A stretch of 56,437 nt of DNA. Origin: CAZEJS01 sp964512645. Its GTDB lineage: Bacteria; Actinomycetota; Geothermincolia; Fen-727; Anoxymicrobiaceae. Both the position numbers and the translations under genes were made by a program. The stretch spans positions 1 to 56,437 of the forward strand of contig CAZEJS010000019.1 of NCBI GenBank assembly GCA_964512645.1, written 5' to 3'. Numbering within the stretch: the stretch's first letter is position 1; each line of letters begins with the position of its first letter. The notes beneath the pieces are model-generated. The model was not told where the DNA came from. It did no database searches and saw nothing but the letters and a program-made list of their open reading frames with translations. Below, piece after piece: positions 52,325 to 56,437 of this stretch.

Positions 52325-53533
52325 TTGCTTAACCTGGACGATCTGGGTGAACTGGCGTCAGGGTCCGTAAGGTCGACGTTGGCCCGCAGGTATTCGACGG
52401 GCACGTTTTCCAGGGACCTGTGGCGGGCGTTGGGAGAGTCTGGGCTCTTCGGGCTCACCATAGCGCGCGAAGCGGGCGGCTCCGGGGGAACGGCCGCTTC
52501 GCTGGGTTCGGCCTTGAGGCTGTTCGCGCGCGACGGCTGTGACGCCGGGCTTTCGCTTTCGTGCATAACGCACCACGCGCTGTGCGTGAAATCCATCGAA
52601 CTGCTGGGGAACGAACGCCAGAAGTCGGAGTATCTCCCGCGGCTGATCTCGGGAGAGTGGATCGGGGCCGCGGCCGTTTCGGAGGCCGGGAGCGGAGCCC
52701 GCTCCGCGGGCATGCGGACCGGCGTGACGCGGAGCGGCAGGTCGTTCGTGTTGAACGGCAGGAAGGTCCTTTCCACCTGTGGCACGGTGGCAGACCTCCT
52801 GCTGGTCGTCGCCGTCAGCGGGACATCGCCTGGAGGAAGGAAAGAGCTGACCGCCTTCCTGGTGGAGACTCCGGCCGCGGGGCTGAACGCCCTGACGATG
52901 GAGCTTGATTTTATGAAAACCGCGCCCCATGCCGAGCTGCTTTTCGAGGACGTGGTCCTGCCCGGGGACCGGGTGCTCGGCGGGGTGGGGCAGTGGAATG
53001 CCGGGGCGGGCCTCTCGGCGTTCGCCCGGGAGAGGGCGATGGTCGCGTCCATGCTGGTCGGCGTCCTGGAGGCCGCCGCGGGAGAGGTGGCCGCCCGCAT
53101 CGCATCGAGCGGGAGGGCTTTCGAAAGCGACCCGGAACTGGCCAGGGACTGGGTGGAGCGGATGTCCCACCTCGAAGCCTTCGACCTGGCGGCGAAGGAG
53201 CTGATGGATGCCGCTTTCGCCGGGCACGAGAGCTGGCGTGAGAGAATGGGCCTCTGGGTGTTCATCGGCACTGCGTTCACGTCGTGGGGGTCCTGGCTCG
53301 CAGACGTCGTGGCGGCACGCGGGGTGGAGGAATCTTTTCCGCTGGACATACTGCTAAACGACATGAGGCTGGCAACGGTGGGGGACCGAACCCTCTACCG
53401 GGAAGGCAGGAGACGCTACATCGAGGGCATCCCCGGGGTCGCCTGCCATGCCGGCGAGCCCCGGGAACAGCAGGTGGAGGGACCGCCGGGGGAGGTGGCG
53501 GGTGAAGAACAGGATAAGGGTCAGCGCCGCTGA
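52325..53533 (+). CDS. acyl-CoA-dehydrogenase-like flavoprotein
   Basis: 402 aa from TTG 52325, with GGGGG about 8 bases upstream. The FAD segment AAAVSEAGSGARS and the helix ELLGNERQKSEYLP are family features, as are GRKVLSTCG and the C-terminal bundle. The usual catalytic Glu loop (YEGT) is not visible; the sequence there reads ATVGDRTLYREG. So either the base sits elsewhere or the enzyme does not oxidise acyl-CoA. It overlaps the GH51 gene by 32 bases. Confidence 0.8.
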   Translation: MLNLDDLGELASGSVRSTLARRYSTGTFSRDLWRALGESGLFGLTIAREAGGSGGTAASLGSALRLFARDGCDAGLSLSCITHHALCVKSIELLGNERQKSEYLPRLISGEWIGAAAVSEAGSGARSAGMRTGVTRSGRSFVLNGRKVLSTCGTVADLLLVVAVSGTSPGGRKELTAFLVETPAAGLNALTMELDFMKTAPHAELLFEDVVLPGDRVLGGVGQWNAGAGLSAFARERAMVASMLVGVLEAAAGEVAARIASSGRAFESDPELARDWVERMSHLEAFDLAAKELMDAAFAGHESWRERMGLWVFIGTAFTSWGSWLADVVAARGVEESFPLDILLNDMRLATVGDRTLYREGRRRYIEGIPGVACHAGEPREQQVEGPPGEVAGEEQDKGQRR

Positions 53534-55025
53534 GGAAAGAGGGCGCATAGACAGGCGCATCTACGGCCATTTCATCGAGAACATGGCCAGGTGCACGTAC
53601 GGAGGCCTCCTGAAAAACCGCAGACCCGGCGACCCCAGGGGTCCATGGGAAATCCGCGGAGACGTGATAGCGGCGGTGAAGAAGCTCCAGCCCCCCGTGC
53701 TCAGGTGGCCTGGTGGCCTGTATGCGGACGGCTACGACTGGCGGGACGGCACGGGGCCGATCACGGCTCGACCAATGAAGCGCAACAGGTACTGGTCCCG
53801 TTACGGCCCCGCCACCAGGGTGTTCGACAGTAACGTTTTCGGGACGCATGAATACATGTCGCTGGTGGAAGAGCTCGGCGCTGAGGCATACGTCAACGTC
53901 AATCTCGGAACGGGGTCTGCAGCCGGGGCCGCCGGCTGGGTCGATTACGTGAACGGCGACCGGTCAGGCGCCGGGGGCTCGAAGCGATCCGCGAACGGGC
54001 ACCCCGAGCCCTGGGGGGTCCGCACCTGGGGGATAGGCAACGAAACGTACGGGTTCTGGGCGCTGGGCCACTCCGGCGCCGTGGAATACGCCCGGCGCTA
54101 CCTGGAGTTCAAGAAGGCTATGGAGGAGGTCGACGGCGGCCTCGAGTTCGTGGCGGTCGGATGCGACCGCTATTTCAACAGGTCCTGGAACAAGGAGTTC
54201 CTGTCCATCGCCGGAGACGAGGTGGACCTGCTCGCGCTGCACGTTTACCTTCCGGGGATGGAGAGGCTCCCCGGGGTGGGCGCCGCCCGGCTGAGAGGTG
54301 GCAGCGCGGCGATGTACAAGGCGATAGTGGCCTCGCCGATCGAATACGAGCGCAGGCTCAGGGAGATGGCTTCGGACATCGAGGCCGCGGGCTGCGGCTC
54401 CCGCACCGGGATTGCGCTCGACGAATGGAACCTCTGGTGGAGCCCGCACCAGCTCCTGTTCCCCAGGTGGAGACTCCGTGACGCGCTGTTCGCCTGCGGG
54501 GTGTTTCACGCGATGCACAGGCTCTGCCGTCGTGTGAGGATGGCCAACGTTGCCCAGCTGGTCAACGTGCTGGGGTTGTTGACCACGATGGGAGACATGA
54601 CCTGCAGGACCGCCCTCTACCGCGCGTTCGAGTTGTATTCGCCCCTGTCCCTGCCCCGGAGCCTGGCCTGCGAGGTCTCCTGCGGGTCCTTCGAAAGTCC
54701 CCGCGTGGGCGGTATCCCCGCAATGACTAACGTCCCGGAGCTCGACTGTTCGGCGACCTCCAGCGAAGACGGCGACAGGTTGACGGTCTTCGTCATCAAC
54801 AGGAATCCCCAGGAGGACGCGAACTGCCGCCTGGAGCTCGACGGCTTCACGCCATCGGGCAAAGCGCTCGTCCACTGCCTGAACGGACCCTCGGTGGATT
54901 CGCGAAACACGTTTGCCGACGACGAGGTGGTGCGCGTCGTGAAGCGCGCGGCGGAGATCTCCGAGGTATTGCCGAACTGCGTCTTCCCGGCGCACTCGGC
55001 TACCGCTGTGGAGTTGCGCGCCTAG
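53502..55025 (+). CDS. GH51 alpha-L-arabinofuranosidase-like hydrolase
   Basis: 507 aa from GTG 53502, with GGAGG six bases upstream, inside the end of the preceding gene. The barrel carries IYGHFIENMAR, LRWPGGLYADGYDW, the acid/base Glu in WGIGNETYGFW and the nucleophile Glu in ALDEWNLWW, all present. A beta domain follows. No signal peptide is visible, so it acts in the cytosol. It removes terminal arabinofuranosyl or related sugars. It shares one CTAG stop with the convergent lipoprotein gene. Confidence 0.9.
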   Translation: MKNRIRVSAAEERGRIDRRIYGHFIENMARCTYGGLLKNRRPGDPRGPWEIRGDVIAAVKKLQPPVLRWPGGLYADGYDWRDGTGPITARPMKRNRYWSRYGPATRVFDSNVFGTHEYMSLVEELGAEAYVNVNLGTGSAAGAAGWVDYVNGDRSGAGGSKRSANGHPEPWGVRTWGIGNETYGFWALGHSGAVEYARRYLEFKKAMEEVDGGLEFVAVGCDRYFNRSWNKEFLSIAGDEVDLLALHVYLPGMERLPGVGAARLRGGSAAMYKAIVASPIEYERRLREMASDIEAAGCGSRTGIALDEWNLWWSPHQLLFPRWRLRDALFACGVFHAMHRLCRRVRMANVAQLVNVLGLLTTMGDMTCRTALYRAFELYSPLSLPRSLACEVSCGSFESPRVGGIPAMTNVPELDCSATSSEDGDRLTVFVINRNPQEDANCRLELDGFTPSGKALVHCLNGPSVDSRNTFADDEVVRVVKRAAEISEVLPNCVFPAHSATAVELRA

Positions 55026-55522
55026 TTGCCGCCGATCTCGACCGTCACGGCGGGCGCAGTTCCGGGCAGCCCCAGGAAATATCCCTGCACGGTGTACAGG
55101 CCTTCGGGAACGTCGGCGGCATTCCACGCCACTTTGTAGACGACGTTCTCACCAGGCGCCAGCAGCACTTTCGTTCTGGCCTGGGCGAACAGGACCCCCT
55201 CGGACCAACGCCAGACCTCCTCGCCGCCCCGTTCGAACGCCAGGAACTCGTACTCCTGCGATGACGGAAGATCGAAGGTGAGGGTTTTCCCGGAGAGGTT
55301 CCTCAAGTCAAGCGTCAGAGAGAAGGTCGCTCCCGCCGCGGCGACCGCCGGCGTCGAACGCAGGGTGACGCTGAGGCCGCCGGCTTTCGATACCGCGGAC
55401 ACCATCTGCCTGTTCGACGGTCGGGGCGGTCCCTGAGGACCCGCGCTGCAGGACGCCGCTAGAACGCACAGCAACACAACCGTCGCTGATCCGCGCGCTC
55501 CCCGTTTCCAGGCCGCTGTCAT
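55022..55522 (-). CDS. lipoprotein with BsuPI-type domain
   Basis: 166 aa from ATG 55522, with TAGGAGGT five bases upstream. A signal with lipobox LAASC (Cys about 26) leads to a beta-sandwich domain carrying the BsuPI sequence pattern: TLTFDLPSSQEYEFLAF, EEVWRWSEGVLFAQA and LAPGENVVYKVAW. In Bacillus this family is an intracellular proteinase inhibitor; exported forms occur. The frame is open to 55645 but that part has no site. Confidence 0.8.
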   Translation of the reverse strand: MTAAWKRGARGSATVVLLCVLAASCSAGPQGPPRPSNRQMVSAVSKAGGLSVTLRSTPAVAAAGATFSLTLDLRNLSGKTLTFDLPSSQEYEFLAFERGGEEVWRWSEGVLFAQARTKVLLAPGENVVYKVAWNAADVPEGLYTVQGYFLGLPGTAPAVTVEIGGN

Positions 55523-55564
55523 CCGACCTCCTAACGCCGCTTCGCGAGTTACGCCGTGTAGTCC

Positions 55565-55593
55565 ATTATCGCTCATCCGGCCCGGGACGAGAA
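55565..55593 (-). promoter_or_regulatory. promoter for the BsuPI lipoprotein
   Basis: Reverse strand TTCTCG (55588-55593), 17 bases, GATAAT (55565-55570). Confidence 0.45.
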
Positions 55594-55767
55594 CGTCGGG
55601 GGTTTCGATGCCGGCGGGGCGGAAGAGGTGAGAAAGGCGGCACACGGACCGGGTGGCAGGCAGGCGGGAATCAGACTGGACTCACCAGTATAAAAATACT
55701 ATCCTTTCTGCGCGCCTGGAAAGCATGGCGCCAGCCGTGAAAGCAGATGTATTTCAAGGAGGCACGC

Positions 55768-56437
55768 ATGAAAGCGATAGTAATGGGTGGCGGCATGGGA
55801 GGGCTGGCGACGGCGATCAACCTGCTCGACCTCGGCCTGGAAGTCTCGCTCGTCGAGGCGGACGAGATCTTCGGGGGGAGGGCAAGCTCCTGGCTGGACG
55901 AGGACGGGGACATGATCGACAACGCGCTGCACGTGTTCTTTCCCTATTACGTCAATCTTCTGGAGTTCTTCAAGAAGATGGGCATCTACGAGAACATCGC
56001 CTGGAAGAACACCGAGTTCTACTACGCTCTGCCGGGAGGGAAGCAGGCTGTCCTCAAGTTCCGTAATCTTCCCGCGCCGTTCCACGCAGCACTCGCGTTC
56101 ATGAACATGCTCAAGGATTACAGGGAGATCTCGCCCTTGAAGGTCATCGCAGCGGGGTTCCCGCTTGCCGCCGGGCTGTTCATGAACGAGCAGAAGATAG
56201 ACGAACTCGACAGGATAAGCATGGCGACGTGGGTGTACCGCTGGGCTTCGCTCGACGGCCTGCGGCCCATGGAGCCGGGGATAAACGGCCTCACCTTCAC
56301 CCCCTCGTACGCGGTTTCCGCCAAAGTGATGCTCAACTGGGGGATGAAGGTCCTAGGTTCGGCGGAGAACGCCAGGGTCGGCTTCGCCAACGGCGGCCTG
56401 GGTGAGATCTGGGTAGACAACTGCCTGGAGTACATCA
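55768..56437 (+). CDS. carotenoid-desaturase-like FAD flavoprotein, partial
   Basis: ATG 55768 has AAGGAGG five bases upstream. The frame stays open to the window edge, so 223 codons are seen. The start is a dinucleotide-binding fold (MKAIVMGGGMGGLATAINLL, VEADEIFGGRASSW) with the family Asp-rich loop that follows. This is the amine-oxidase/phytoene-desaturase superfamily; the closest type is the zeta-carotene-desaturase and squalene-associated group. A carotenoid or quinone-related role is likely, but the C-terminal half is outside the window. Confidence 0.85.
   Translation, partial: MKAIVMGGGMGGLATAINLLDLGLEVSLVEADEIFGGRASSWLDEDGDMIDNALHVFFPYYVNLLEFFKKMGIYENIAWKNTEFYYALPGGKQAVLKFRNLPAPFHAALAFMNMLKDYREISPLKVIAAGFPLAAGLFMNEQKIDELDRISMATWVYRWASLDGLRPMEPGINGLTFTPSYAVSAKVMLNWGMKVLGSAENARVGFANGGLGEIWVDNCLEYI

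Overview
The window is high-GC (roughly 60-65%) bacterial chromosome, almost gap-free, with many GTG and TTG starts, strong GGAGG-type ribosome binding sites and no mobile elements, CRISPR or rRNA. The gene order infC-rpmI-rplT-trmH-pheS-pheT-nadD-LCP-rsfS and an orphan OmpR-type GlnR-like regulator next to glnA suggest an Actinobacteriota lineage. Two oxygen-sensitive glycyl-radical proteins, heterodisulfide-reductase-like Fe-S proteins and a split, ferredoxin-type glutamate synthase suggest an anaerobe. I infer a deep-branching anaerobic actinobacterium; the sequence alone does not fix the taxon.

Layout. 1-9100 is mixed: a 38-aa protein, a macro-domain hydrolase, a cysteine-rich Fe-S protein, zinc-ribbon proteins, a 45-aa lysine-rich protein, a methyltransferase, a GH78-like glycosidase and two exported or anchored proteins. 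9227-13255 is a translation and one-carbon run: metK, def, fmt, rsmB. 13318-20290 is nitrogen assimilation: a GlnR-like regulator, a four-part GlnR-type operator, glnA, an HdrB-HdrC fusion, and the amidotransferase, FMN and GXGXG parts of glutamate synthase as three genes. 20376-25447 holds rpe, a lipoprotein, and the riboflavin operon ribD-ribE-ribBA-ribH under an FMN riboswitch. 25514-30783 is signalling: a GAF/HD-GYP protein, a six-helix sensor kinase and a receiver-GGDEF protein.

30912-39099 is the infC operon. It begins with an attenuator leader and an AUA start codon and runs on through pheST, nadD, a degenerate LCP/LytR_C protein with a probable CTG start, and rsfS. tRNA-Ala(GGC), nadE and a convergent gdhA follow. 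42696-46038 carries a DUF2804 protein, two zinc-ribbon proteins and a GlpC/HdrD-like protein. 46167-55025 is a catabolic island: an MFS transporter, a small membrane protein, and a divergent tightly packed row of glycyl radical enzyme, activase, FMN-binding protein, acyl-CoA-dehydrogenase-like protein and GH51 glycosidase. The window ends with a BsuPI-type lipoprotein and the start of a carotenoid-desaturase-like flavoprotein.

The strongest candidate for something undescribed is the glutamate synthase locus. There is no gltD; an HdrBC fusion with both canonical CCG motifs sits in that place, translationally coupled to the amidotransferase subunit. The next is the glycyl-radical cluster, whose substrate cannot be named from the sequence. 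The only stretch over 300 bases without a protein gene is 21609-22018, which holds two promoters, the FMN riboswitch and its attenuator hairpin.
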